DNA of 64,000 nucleotides from Planctellipticum variicoloris. Lineage in GTDB: Bacteria > Planctomycetota > Planctomycetia > Planctomycetales > Planctomycetaceae. The DNA lies in assembly GCF_030622045.1 (NCBI RefSeq), contig NZ_CP130886.1, positions 744,001 through 808,000 of the forward strand, in the 5' to 3' direction. Positions 1-8,912 of the stretch are shown in pieces (the first letter of the stretch is position 1; every line of letters begins with the position of its first letter). Both the position numbers and the translations under genes were made by a program. The notes beneath the pieces are model-generated. The model was not told where the DNA came from, searched no databases, and was given only the letters and a program-made list of their open reading frames with translations.

Positions 1-354
1 GATGCTCTGCGCGCTTACGGCTGGCCGGGCAATGTCCGCGAGCTGAAGAATCACATCCGGCGGGCGGTGTTGTTCTGTGAAGGGGGACGGCTGACGGTGA
101 ACGATCTGGCCCACGTGGTTGTGCGGTCGCAGTTTCAGCCGGTGGAGGTTGTGAACAGCCGGCCGGCGGATGCCTGGACGCTGGCCGATCGCGTGGCGAC
201 GAGCGAGCGGGAGATTCTCGAACAGGCGCTCGCCGCCCACAAGCACAAGCGGGCCGCCACGGCGCGAGCGCTGGGAATCAGCCGGGTCGGTCTCTACAAG
301 AAGATGCGCAAGTACGGCATGCTCGATACGGCGAAGGAAGAGTCCCGTTCCTGA
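1..354 (+). CDS. Sigma-54-dependent transcriptional activator, C-terminal part (5' end outside window)
   Basis: Only the last 117 codons are present; the reading frame is open from the first base. The visible part begins with DALRAYGWPGNVRELKNHI, the GWPGNVREL signature closing the AAA+ domain of bacterial enhancer-binding proteins (NtrC family). It ends in a Fis-type helix-turn-helix (roughly EREILEQALAAHKHKRAATARALGISRVGLYKKM). Such proteins bind upstream activating sites and hydrolyse ATP to remodel sigma-54 RNA polymerase. The N-terminal sensor or receiver domain is not visible. The gene converges on the Tad pilus genes, whose first pilin gene carries a canonical sigma-54 promoter about 6 kb away, so regulation of that locus is a reasonable inference but not shown. 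Confidence 0.88.
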   Translation, partial: DALRAYGWPGNVRELKNHIRRAVLFCEGGRLTVNDLAHVVVRSQFQPVEVVNSRPADAWTLADRVATSEREILEQALAAHKHKRAATARALGISRVGLYKKMRKYGMLDTAKEESRS

Positions 355-402
355 GCGACGGCTGCGCGTCGGCCGTGCCGTGCTGGCGAATCGCTGACGC
401 GG

Positions 403-1386
403 TTACGGCTGATTGTTCGAGTTGTCTGTGGAACGGGCCGCGGCCACATTGCTCGAAGCATCCAGGATGCCGCCCGGGCGATGTCCTTCGATGGCGAAGT
501 TCCGCAGCTTCACGATCGGCGGCCCCATCAGCAACACGAAGATGGGGGGCGCCAGACAGAAGACGACCGGAAACAACAGCTTGATGCTGGTTTTGCCGGC
601 CTGCTCTTCGGCGCGCTGTCGCCATGCCCGGCGGACGCTGTCGGCGTATTCGGTGACGGCGGTCGCCACGTGGGTTCCGGTTCGTTCGGTCTGGGTGACC
701 AGGGCGGCCAGCGCGTTGACATCCGGTGTGTTGATCCGCCGGGCAAACTGCCGCAGCGCACGGGGCATCGTATCGGCGTCGGCCTGACGGCGGATGACTT
801 CCAGCTCGACGGCGATATCCGGGTGGAAGAATTCGATCTCGCGCGACACTCGATCGAGGGCTTCCCGCAGCGGGAGCCCGCCGGTCAGGCACATTCGCAC
901 GACGTCGAGCGCGTCGGGCAAACCTTTCTGAATGCGGTCGACGCGCCGACGGGCCTGGATGGAAAGCATCATGCGCGGGAGTGCATACCCCAGCAGCGCG
1001 ATCACCAGGGTCGCACCGCCGATGATTTCCGGCAGGCTGGTGGCGGGATCGGCGGCCACCGCCAGTCCGCCGCCGATCAGCAGCGAACCGACTGTCAGCG
1101 AATTACGTGTCGCCAGGTAGTCGATCAGAGCGTTCTGGCCGTAGTAGCCGGCTCGTTTCAGGTCCTGGTCGATCGACTCGACCTCCGCACCGAGCTGCGG
1201 CAGCATGCCCGCGAGGGCTCGGGTCCAGGCGCTGGCTTTCCGGCCGCTGATGCGTTCGCCGAGCTCGGTGAGATCTCGCGTTTTCTGGCGGGCGTTGACG
1301 AACCCGCTGCCCAGGGCGAAGGCAATGGCGGCCACGGCGACGAAAACACCGGCAGTCAGCAGATCGAGCAGGAATTCGGGTGTCAC
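403..1386 (-). CDS. tadC: Tad pilus assembly protein TadC (type II secretion F domain)
   Basis: A membrane protein of 327 residues with an N-terminal hydrophobic segment, a paired central hydrophobic stretch (about residues 95-145) and a C-terminal one, the layout of the T2SSF-domain platform proteins of Tad/Flp pili. The segment GLPDALDVVRMCLTGGLPLREAL is the characteristic cytoplasmic helix region. It follows tadB after about 60 bases and is the last gene of the visible tad series. I chose the GTG at 1386 because AAGGA lies six bases upstream; the TTG two codons earlier abuts that site. With TadB it should form the inner-membrane base on which the TadA ATPase acts. Confidence 0.85.
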   Translation of the reverse strand: MTPEFLLDLLTAGVFVAVAAIAFALGSGFVNARQKTRDLTELGERISGRKASAWTRALAGMLPQLGAEVESIDQDLKRAGYYGQNALIDYLATRNSLTVGSLLIGGGLAVAADPATSLPEIIGGATLVIALLGYALPRMMLSIQARRRVDRIQKGLPDALDVVRMCLTGGLPLREALDRVSREIEFFHPDIAVELEVIRRQADADTMPRALRQFARRINTPDVNALAALVTQTERTGTHVATAVTEYADSVRRAWRQRAEEQAGKTSIKLLFPVVFCLAPPIFVLLMGPPIVKLRNFAIEGHRPGGILDASSNVAAARSTDNSNNQP

Positions 1387-1447
1387 AATCAATCCTTCCA
1401 GGATGCGAGCGCGGCTGAGATTTCGTTGTCGGGACGCGAATGACGGC

Positions 1448-2389
1448 TCAGTTTTCGGGACGCAGCAGGGCTGTGACCCAGAGGATGCCGATCAGTTCGA
1501 GCACGATGGCAACGACGAGCATCGAACGTCCCAGCGGGTCGGAGTAGAGCACCTCCAGGTGCTGCGGCTGCAGGACCATCAACGACAGATAGGCGATCGG
1601 GCAGACGGCGGCGATCAGCAGGGCCGATGCGCGGCCGGCTCCGGTGGCGGCGCGCATCTGCCGCCAGGCGGAGGTGCGGTCGCGGATGACTGAGCCCATC
1701 CGTTCGAGCGTGTCGGGCAGACTGCCGCCCGCCTGTCGCTGGACGACCAGCGTGGTCGTGAGAATGCGGAACTCCACCAGCCGGATGCGGGACGCCAGAT
1801 GTTTCATGACGCTGTTGAAGGAGCGGCCGAGTTCGAGCTGACGGGAGCAGCGTTGAAACTCGCGGCCGAGGACGCCGCCGGCTTCTTCGCCAATCAGTTT
1901 GACGGCCTGATCGACGCTTTCGCCGGCGCGGACAGCGCGGGCGAACATATCGAGCACGGCGGGCAATTGCATACGGATCGCGTGGATTCGCTGACCGCGA
2001 TTCCGAATCAGAATCAGCAGCGGGACGAACATTCCAAGCATCCCGGCGGCCAGCCCCCCGAGCGGCTGATCGAACGCGATCCAGACTCCACCGCCGGCGG
2101 CCAGACCGATGGCGATCATCAGCAGCGCGGCCGAGATCGGGCTGAGAGCATCGGTGGCTTCCAGCACGAGCCGGTCGAAGCCTTGATCGATCTTTCCCAG
2201 CAACGATCGGGCGGGAGGCTGATCGAAGACGTCGAGGGACCGTCGGATCCGGATCGGCCGGGGTCGCAGCGAAACGCCGCCGCCGGCGTCTCCCGACAGC
2301 ATCAGATCGCGAACCACCATCGCGGCGGCCACAATGATCGCCACGATTCCCACAAAGACCAGGAGTACGATGACCGGAAGACTCAGCAT
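1448..2389 (-). CDS. tadB: Tad pilus assembly protein TadB (type II secretion F domain)
   Basis: 313 residues. There is an N-terminal membrane segment (about 5-28), a linker, a hydrophobic pair around residues 80-130, a cytoplasmic T2SSF region (RMQLPAVLDMFARAVRAGES, then QRQAGGSLPDTLERM) and a C-terminal membrane pair. The QAGGxLPDxLERM element is typical of TadB. It lies between tadA and tadC on the same strand and has no strong ribosome binding site of its own, which suggests translational dependence on tadA. It probably forms a heteromeric platform with TadC. Confidence 0.87.
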   Translation of the reverse strand: MLSLPVIVLLVFVGIVAIIVAAAMVVRDLMLSGDAGGGVSLRPRPIRIRRSLDVFDQPPARSLLGKIDQGFDRLVLEATDALSPISAALLMIAIGLAAGGGVWIAFDQPLGGLAAGMLGMFVPLLILIRNRGQRIHAIRMQLPAVLDMFARAVRAGESVDQAVKLIGEEAGGVLGREFQRCSRQLELGRSFNSVMKHLASRIRLVEFRILTTTLVVQRQAGGSLPDTLERMGSVIRDRTSAWRQMRAATGAGRASALLIAAVCPIAYLSLMVLQPQHLEVLYSDPLGRSMLVVAIVLELIGILWVTALLRPEN

Positions 2390-2445
2390 GTCAGATCATT
2401 CCGCAGTGAAACGGTCAGAAGTTTTGGCAGTGTTCGGTCCGGCGA

Positions 2446-3792
<1,347 letters not shown>

Positions 3793-3955
3793 GCAGAAGC
3801 ATCCTTACGAGACTGACGGAGACGTTGATGTCAGCACGATTCAGCAAACTGCGGACCGTCCGGCAGTCGCTGGAAACGAAGACCGGCGGCCCATCACCCG
3901 TTGATGCACCGCCGGTCGTTATAATCATCTCAACCGATTCCGCCGGACTGGCGAA

Positions 3956-4945
3956 TCACGAGCCGCCTGCGCGGCTGTCGGGGATCGAAATCACCCGCTG
4001 GACGCTGACCGGCTCGATTCCTTGAGCATCCGGGTTGCCCGCAACCGGGGTGCTGATGAAGCCTGGGAGAATTTCGTCCCGCACATCGGTACGGGTCGAG
4101 TTTTCGAAGACCACCACGGACTTCTGGCCCCCCTTGTAGACTTCCATCTGATGCGGTTCGGCATCATCCGGCAACCCGAGGATGTCATTCAGCACCAGCC
4201 GCTGGTTGGTCTTGCTGACCGGGATGATGTTCGCCGGATCGTCCGGGTTCCGCAGCGACAGGCTGAGCTGGCCGCGGCCTTCGATCACTTTCAGGGCTTT
4301 GGCCTGGGGGGGAGTCACTGCCAGCGTGACCGTTCCCATGTTCGTGTTGTTCTGTCCGAGGGTGACGATGCGGCCCGGTTCGATCGTTTTGTCGATCGCG
4401 AGGACTTCGATCATGTCGAGCAGCGTCAACGTGATTTCCGGACGCTTGCCCGAAGCTTCCGAGCGGAACAGCACGTCCACGAACGATCCCGGCCGGGCGA
4501 AGCCCATCACTGCGCCGATGTTCTCGACCGGAACCGTCACGGCACGGTATCCCGGCTTGAGCAGATCGGCGATTCCCGGTCCGTGGCCATCCGAGTAGAA
4601 CATTTCCGGCGAAAAGACGTCGCCGGGCTTGATCGACTGGCGGAGCGTGCGGCCGATGATCTGCGTCGAATTCGGCATGTATGCCTTGTTTCGATACTCG
4701 CTTTTGGCGAATTCTTCGGGGGTCAGCGACCGCACCATGATGTCGTTCATCGCCATCTGGTGGCCGGCGGCGATCTCGCCAGCGGCGATGGGGATGAGAA
4801 CCTTCTGGATCTTCGGCGCGGTCGTCGGCATCAGGGCCAGCGCTTCTGGCTTCTGAAGCTGCTGCCGGACGACGAACGCGCCGGCCAGGCCGAGGAGAAT
4901 TGCGAACACCGTTACCGCCAGCGTGCCTGGACTGAGTCGAGCCAC
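3956..4945 (-). CDS. cpaB: Flp pilus assembly protein CpaB/RcpC
   Basis: 329 residues with one N-terminal membrane segment (about residues 8-28, LAVTVFAILLGLAGAFVV). A SAF-like domain follows (IPIAAGEIAAGHQMAMNDIMVR, then GRTLRQSIKPGDVFSPEMF) and then the RcpC region (YRAVTVPVENIGAVMGFARPG, FVDVLF). CpaB/RcpC is a periplasmic Tad component thought to bind peptidoglycan and act near the secretin. The start is GTG at 4945, preceded by GAGG at about seven bases. It lies between the three pilin-like genes and tadA on the same strand. Confidence 0.88.
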   Translation of the reverse strand: MARLSPGTLAVTVFAILLGLAGAFVVRQQLQKPEALALMPTTAPKIQKVLIPIAAGEIAAGHQMAMNDIMVRSLTPEEFAKSEYRNKAYMPNSTQIIGRTLRQSIKPGDVFSPEMFYSDGHGPGIADLLKPGYRAVTVPVENIGAVMGFARPGSFVDVLFRSEASGKRPEITLTLLDMIEVLAIDKTIEPGRIVTLGQNNTNMGTVTLAVTPPQAKALKVIEGRGQLSLSLRNPDDPANIIPVSKTNQRLVLNDILGLPDDAEPHQMEVYKGGQKSVVVFENSTRTDVRDEILPGFISTPVAGNPDAQGIEPVSVQRVISIPDSRAGGS

Positions 4946-5013
4946 AGTTCAGCCTCTTCTTCTTAAAATGATGAAATTGTCCGCCGTCGTTCTGCTGCCT
5001 CGCCGAACGACGG

Positions 5014-5301
5014 TTACTCCCCGGTCGCATCCACACCCAGAGTCACTGGCTGGCTGTTTCCGGGAACCGTATCCACAAAGGACGATGTCACCGTCCCGAT
5101 CGTGATCGAATACGACTGATCGAGCTGTTCCAGGTCGACGGCGATATCGCCGAATTCCTGCACGAGCTGATCGCGGAACGTCGCGGCCCCGCACAGGATG
5201 CCGAGCGCGGTGATCGTGGCCAGCAGGATGAAGCTGGCGGCGTCGACGCCTCCGGACGTTTCCGCCAGCCACTGCCGAACCGATCGGTGCAGAACGCTCA
5301 T
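5014..5301 (-). CDS. Flp-like pilin candidate 1 (degenerate)
   Basis: A 95-residue protein, the third and most divergent of three tandem paralogues. A short polar N-terminus is followed by one hydrophobic helix (SFILLATITALGILCGAA), a conserved amphipathic stretch (TFRDQLVQEFGDIAVDLEQLDQSY) and a C-terminal tail of about 25 residues. The two paralogues upstream carry Glu early in the helix (SSELVL, SAELVL), as in type IV and Flp pilins. Here the aligned residue is Ser, so processing or assembly may differ. It also lacks the C-terminal cysteines of the other two. Its position directly before cpaB supports a pilin or pilin-like role; no function is proven. Confidence 0.7.
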   Translation of the reverse strand: MSVLHRSVRQWLAETSGGVDAASFILLATITALGILCGAATFRDQLVQEFGDIAVDLEQLDQSYSITIGTVTSSFVDTVPGNSQPVTLGVDATGE

Positions 5302-5345
5302 CCTGAAATCCTTGAAAGATGCCGACTGGCGAACTGGTCTTCGAA

Positions 5346-5696
5346 CTATTCGGCGCTCGCCGGGACGGTCAGGACGACGCATTGGGTTCCGGCCGGCCCG
5401 TTCTGGTCGGCCTGGCCCCCTTCGGCGCCGCCGGCTTCGCAGAAGTCCGCGGCGTCCACCATGCTGGAGCCGGCGATAAACCCCACTCCAGCAATCGTGA
5501 TGCCGGAATAGTTGTAAGAGTGGTCGAGTTCGGAAATCGCGTCTGCGGAATCGGCCAGTTCGAGCGTCACCTGGTCCCGCCAGGTCGTCAAACCCGCGAT
5601 TAATCCAATGCAGACAATGGTCGCGACCAGAACCAGCTCCGCAGAGGCGACGGAGCCATTTTCGCACTCGCAGAAGTTTCGAATCAGCGTTTTCAT
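5346..5696 (-). CDS. Flp-like pilin candidate 2
   Basis: 116 residues, started at the ATG giving MKTLIRNF (an upstream in-frame ATG would add eight residues). It has a short N-terminus ending in a small-residue motif, then SAELVLVATIVCIGLIAGL with Glu in the position typical of class III pilin signals, then WRDQVTLELADSADAISELDHSYNYSG, closely matching the neighbouring paralogue. The C-terminus is longer, Gly/Ala-rich, has a DFC and a QC cysteine pair that may form a disulfide, and ends in LTVPASAE. The context is tandem pilin candidates upstream of cpaB-tadA-tadB-tadC. Confidence 0.75.
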   Translation of the reverse strand: MKTLIRNFCECENGSVASAELVLVATIVCIGLIAGLTTWRDQVTLELADSADAISELDHSYNYSGITIAGVGFIAGSSMVDAADFCEAGGAEGGQADQNGPAGTQCVVLTVPASAE

Positions 5697-5777
5697 GGCG
5701 ATTCCGTCCCGTGAATTCAACGGCGTGGGCGAACGTGTTTCAGAAAGTCAACGCCTGAGCCGCCGCAATTGACAAGA

Positions 5778-5807
5778 CAGCAGCCGCATCAGAAGACGCG
5801 GCTGCTG
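5778..5807 (-). terminator. Hairpin between pilin candidates 3 and 2
   Basis: A perfect 10-base stem (CAGCAGCCGC with GCGGCTGCTG) and a 10-base loop lie just downstream of pilin candidate 3. A second, 7-base stem (CGTCGCG with CGCGACG) lies at about 5826-5850. There is no clear T-run, so partial termination or mRNA protection, giving more pilin than assembly protein, is an inference. Confidence 0.4.
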
Positions 5808-5863
5808 CCGGATCAGACCCGTGCCGTCGCGGCGAGTCGTCGTCGCGACGAGCCTCCCCGAAA

Positions 5864-6196
5864 TTATTCGGCGGTGGCGGGAATCGTCAGGGTGATGCAC
5901 TGAGCGGCGACGCCGGCTCCGAGGTTGCTGTTGCCGTCGACGTCGCAGAAGTCTTCGGTATCGACGAAGACCGAGCCGGCGGTGCTGCCGGTGTGGCTGG
6001 TGACGCCGGAGTAGCTGTAGGACTGGTTAACTTCCGAGATCGCGTCGGCGACGTCGGCGATTTCCTGCAGGACCTGGTCACGCAGGGTGGTCAGACCGGC
6101 GATGAGGCCGATGACGACGATGGTGGCGATCAGAACGAGCTCGGACGAGACCACGAAACCGGCCTCTTCCTTCATGAAACGAGCGAACAGAGACAT
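5864..6196 (-). CDS. Flp-like pilin candidate 3 (first gene of the Tad series)
   Basis: 110 residues, started at the ATG with GGAAGG upstream (the longer reading frame begins in non-coding sequence). An acidic/basic N-terminus (RFMKEEAGF) precedes SSELVLIATIVVIGLIAGL, a Flp-type hydrophobic segment with early Glu. The conserved LRDQVLQEIADVADAISEV, a Ser/Gly-rich C-terminal domain, a DFC and QC cysteine pair and terminal LTIPATAE follow. A canonical sigma-54 promoter lies about 110 bases upstream and a GC-rich hairpin follows the gene, so this is probably the most strongly expressed pilin. The C-terminal domain is longer than in classical Flp1 (about 50-70 residues in all). Confidence 0.78.
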   Translation of the reverse strand: MSLFARFMKEEAGFVVSSELVLIATIVVIGLIAGLTTLRDQVLQEIADVADAISEVNQSYSYSGVTSHTGSTAGSVFVDTEDFCDVDGNSNLGAGVAAQCITLTIPATAE

Positions 6197-6212
6197 GTGG
6201 TGAACCTTCCAG

Positions 6213-6247
6213 AACTGGAAACCTGAAAACTGAAGACGCCCAACTGC
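6213..6247. repeat. Seven-base-period repeat tract
   Basis: Units AACTGGA, AACCTGA, AAACTGA and two weaker ones follow each other without gaps in the leader of pilin candidate 3, ending 17 bases from its start codon. Confidence 0.5.
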
Positions 6248-6308
6248 AGATCGCGAATTCCGAGCGGCGCCAGACTGACCTGCCGGCCGACAGGTGCTGG
6301 TGTCAATT

Positions 6309-6324
6309 AGCAACGGTCATGCCA
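6309..6324 (-). promoter_or_regulatory. Sigma-54 (RpoN) promoter of the pilin/Tad genes
   Basis: Read on the minus strand the site is TGGCATGACCGTTGCT, matching the consensus TGGCAC-N5-TTGCW. The invariant GG and GC are separated by exactly 10 bases. The expected start lies near 6297, giving a leader of about 100 bases before pilin candidate 3. A sigma-54 activator gene fragment stands at the other end of the Tad locus. Confidence 0.8.
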
Positions 6325-6846
6325 GCACTCCCGGAATGACGGGAAATTCGAAGGAGCGCCGGGCCGGTCCGGTGGTGCATTCCATCAACAGGGATGGGCG
6401 GAATCGCAGTCCTGCCCGACTGAATGTTACGCGATGCCGCGAAGCGGCCCCTGGCATGACCGGCAGGCTTTCGCGTGGCGACCTCAATCTGGCGTAAAGT
6501 CGCAAACGATGATCAGATCAGCGGTTGGGCATTTCTGCGAGATCTGAGCGGACTTCCTGCCGGTCGGCGGAATTCGCACAACCGCTGCAATCGGCCCTGC
6601 GATCTCCGGATGATTTGCACCATCGCGAACGAGCCTGCTGACCCGGAGTTTGTTTCGTTTTTGTGTTGAGAAGAATCGACAGTGCGCCAGGGGCCGTGTT
6701 TCAGTTCCCGAACACGTTGTCAGGCGGCAGCATGAGGCTCGGGCGGGCTTTCGGGCCGATACGACGAATCGTGATTGATTCCGGTCGTTTACATGGCGAT
6801 TACCGCGGTCAGCCAGCGAGCCATTCTGTAAACCCGGATCCCGCAA

Positions 6847-8718
6847 TCAGCGTCTCCGGACGGCCATTTCCACCCGGTCCGACTGCCGGCGCTCAATCGC
6901 GGCGAGCGAGGCCTGCGGAATCGACGCGATCAACTGGCGCGTGTACTCGTTCGCCGGATTCGCGTAGATCCGGTCGGAGGGGCCAAACTCGACGATCTTC
7001 CCGGCGTTCATCACGGCCATCATGTCCGACATGAACTTCACCACGCCCAGATCGTGGCTGATGAAGATATACGTCAATCCTCGCTCTTCCTGCAGGTCCT
7101 TTAACAGATTGAGCACCTGAGCCTGCACGGAGACGTCCAGGGCCGAGACCGATTCGTCACAGATCAGAAACTCGGGCTCGACGGCCAGCGACCGTGCGAT
7201 GCAGAGGCGCTGGCGCTGCCCGCCGCTGAATTCGTGGGGATAACGGTCCAGATGCTCGGAGAGGAGCCCGACTTCGTGCAGCAGTGAGGCGGCCCGATCC
7301 CGTCGGTCGCGGGCCGACGCACCGAGCCGATGGACCGCCATCGCTTCCGTCAGCATGGTTTCGACGGTCATGCGGGGATTCAGCGAACTGTAAGGATCTT
7401 GAAACACGATCTGCATCCGACGGCGATGGGACCGCAGTTCCCTCCCTCGCAACGAGCTCCAGCGGAGTCCGTCGAATGTCACGTCTCCGCCGGTGATCGC
7501 CGTCAGCCGCATCAGAGCCCGGCCGGTGGTCGTCTTGCCGCAGCCCGATTCGCCGACCAGCCCGAGGGTCTGGCCCTTGTAGACTTTGAACGAGATCCCG
7601 TCGACAGCCTTCACAAAACCGGCCACATGTCGGAAAAACCCCTTGCGGATCGGGTAATACACCTGCAGATCGCGGACGTCGAGCAGCGGCGGCGTCCCTT
7701 CGGGAACCAACGCGGTCCCGGCCGGATCGTCTGCCGGCTTCCACTCGATGCCGCCTGCTTTCAGTTCCGACTCCGGGTGGAGCAGTCGGCCTCGCCCCCG
7801 GCCTTCGATTTCTGCCAGCCGTTCGGGACCGAGGGTTTTTTCGACGATCAGCAGTTCGCCATCCGGTCCGGTCGAGCTTTCCATGTAGTCCGCAACGGTT
7901 GGCAATCGGCGGCGGGTCGCTTCCAGTCGCGGTCGGCACGCGAGCAATCCGCGGGTGTAGGGATGTTCCGGATTTCGGAACAGCTCCACGACCGGTTTGT
8001 ACTCGACCAGTTTTCCGCGGTACATCACCGCCACTTCGTCCGCGATTTCCGCGATGACCCCCAGGTCGTGCGTGATGAACAGCACGGCCATGCCCCGTTC
8101 ATCCCGCAGTCGGCGGATCAGGTCGAGAATCTGGGCCTGAATTGTCACGTCGAGGGCGGTCGTCGGTTCATCCGCAATCAGCAGCTTCGGATTGCAGCTC
8201 AGGGCCATCGCGATCATGACCCGCTGCTTCTGCCCGCCGGACATTTCGTGCGGGAAGCTGTCGATCCGCCGGTCGGCCTCGGGAATGCCGACTTCCCGAA
8301 ACAGTTCGATCGCCCGTGCGCGAGCTTCTTCGACCGAGACCTTCTGGTGCAGCCGGATGGCTTCCATGACCTGCCAGCCGACGCGATAGACCGGGTTCAG
8401 CGACGTCCCAGGCTCCTGGAAGATCATGCTGATGTCGCGGCCGCGGAGTTTGCGCATCTCGGCGATCGGCAACTGGACGAGATTTCGTCCGAGAAAGGAG
8501 ATGCTGCCCCCTTCGATCGACGCGCCGACGTCCGGCAGCAACCGCATGATCGACAGCGACGTGACTGACTTGCCCGACCCGGACTCGCCCACCAGGCCTA
8601 GCGTCTGTCCGGGGCGAATCTTCAGCGCCAGACCGTCAACGGCTTTGACGACGCTCCCGTCCGTGCGAAAGCAGGTCTTGAGTCCGTCGATCTCTAACAG
8701 CGGCGCAATGTCGCTCAT
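6847..8718 (-). CDS. Peptide/oligopeptide ABC transporter, two ATPase domains fused (OppD-OppF type)
   Basis: 623 residues carrying two complete nucleotide-binding domains. The first has Walker A GESGSGKS at about residues 44-51, signature MSGGQKQR and Walker [13 protein letters not shown]. The second has Walker [10 protein letters not shown] near residue 390, signature FSGGQRQR and Walker [13 protein letters not shown]. Each domain carries the C-terminal element typical of oligopeptide/dipeptide importers ([24 protein letters not shown]). The ATG at 8718 is preceded by GGAGG at four bases; the upstream in-frame ATG is not. No permease or binding-protein gene is nearby, so the partners must be elsewhere. 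Exporter or microcin-uptake roles are also known for this family. Confidence 0.92.
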   Translation of the reverse strand: MSDIAPLLEIDGLKTCFRTDGSVVKAVDGLALKIRPGQTLGLVGESGSGKSVTSLSIMRLLPDVGASIEGGSISFLGRNLVQLPIAEMRKLRGRDISMIFQEPGTSLNPVYRVGWQVMEAIRLHQKVSVEEARARAIELFREVGIPEADRRIDSFPHEMSGGQKQRVMIAMALSCNPKLLIADEPTTALDVTIQAQILDLIRRLRDERGMAVLFITHDLGVIAEIADEVAVMYRGKLVEYKPVVELFRNPEHPYTRGLLACRPRLEATRRRLPTVADYMESSTGPDGELLIVEKTLGPERLAEIEGRGRGRLLHPESELKAGGIEWKPADDPAGTALVPEGTPPLLDVRDLQVYYPIRKGFFRHVAGFVKAVDGISFKVYKGQTLGLVGESGCGKTTTGRALMRLTAITGGDVTFDGLRWSSLRGRELRSHRRRMQIVFQDPYSSLNPRMTVETMLTEAMAVHRLGASARDRRDRAASLLHEVGLLSEHLDRYPHEFSGGQRQRLCIARSLAVEPEFLICDESVSALDVSVQAQVLNLLKDLQEERGLTYIFISHDLGVVKFMSDMMAVMNAGKIVEFGPSDRIYANPANEYTRQLIASIPQASLAAIERRQSDRVEMAVRRR

Positions 8719-8912
8719 ACGTCCTCCGTGCCGAGTGAGCACGCAGAATCGTCGAACGTCCGCAGGGAGTCAAGCTGCCGTGAGGGATTGGCGCAATGCG
8801 GGCGGACAGGAACCGCCCCTTCGCGATCGATGCCGGAAGAATGCAGGATCCGTCCGCTTGGGAAGTCGGCGGAATAAACGGCATCGTCGCGGAGGCCACT
8901 CTCGGGCCCCGA

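Larger units (their letters stand above)
6197..6846. other. 650-base intergenic region upstream of the pilin genes
   Basis: No convincing gene. The right part lies downstream of the ABC ATPase gene and the left part is the leader of pilin candidate 3. It holds a 7-base-period repeat tract, an imperfect 18-base palindrome at 6278-6295 close to the predicted transcription start, the sigma-54 promoter, and an imperfect inverted repeat with arms at 6438-6445 and 6467-6475. That repeat lies about 130 bases upstream of the promoter, a plausible distance for an activator site. A 363-base minus-strand reading frame here has no recognisable protein features. Confidence 0.6.

Noticed and set aside
5778-5850. 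Two hairpins considered as CRISPR or attachment-site remnants
   Set aside because: There is no spaced direct repeat and no integrase or cas gene; simple hairpins downstream of a pilin gene explain them.
6453-6469. A plus-strand TGGCATGACCGGCAGGC resembling the sigma-54 promoter
   Set aside because: The -12 element is wrong (no TTGC) and no plus-strand gene follows; probably only a partial duplication of the true promoter sequence.
6484-6846. A 120-codon minus-strand frame downstream of the ABC ATPase gene
   Set aside because: Biased to Arg/Cys/Ser, no recognisable motif, no ribosome binding site; treated as intergenic.
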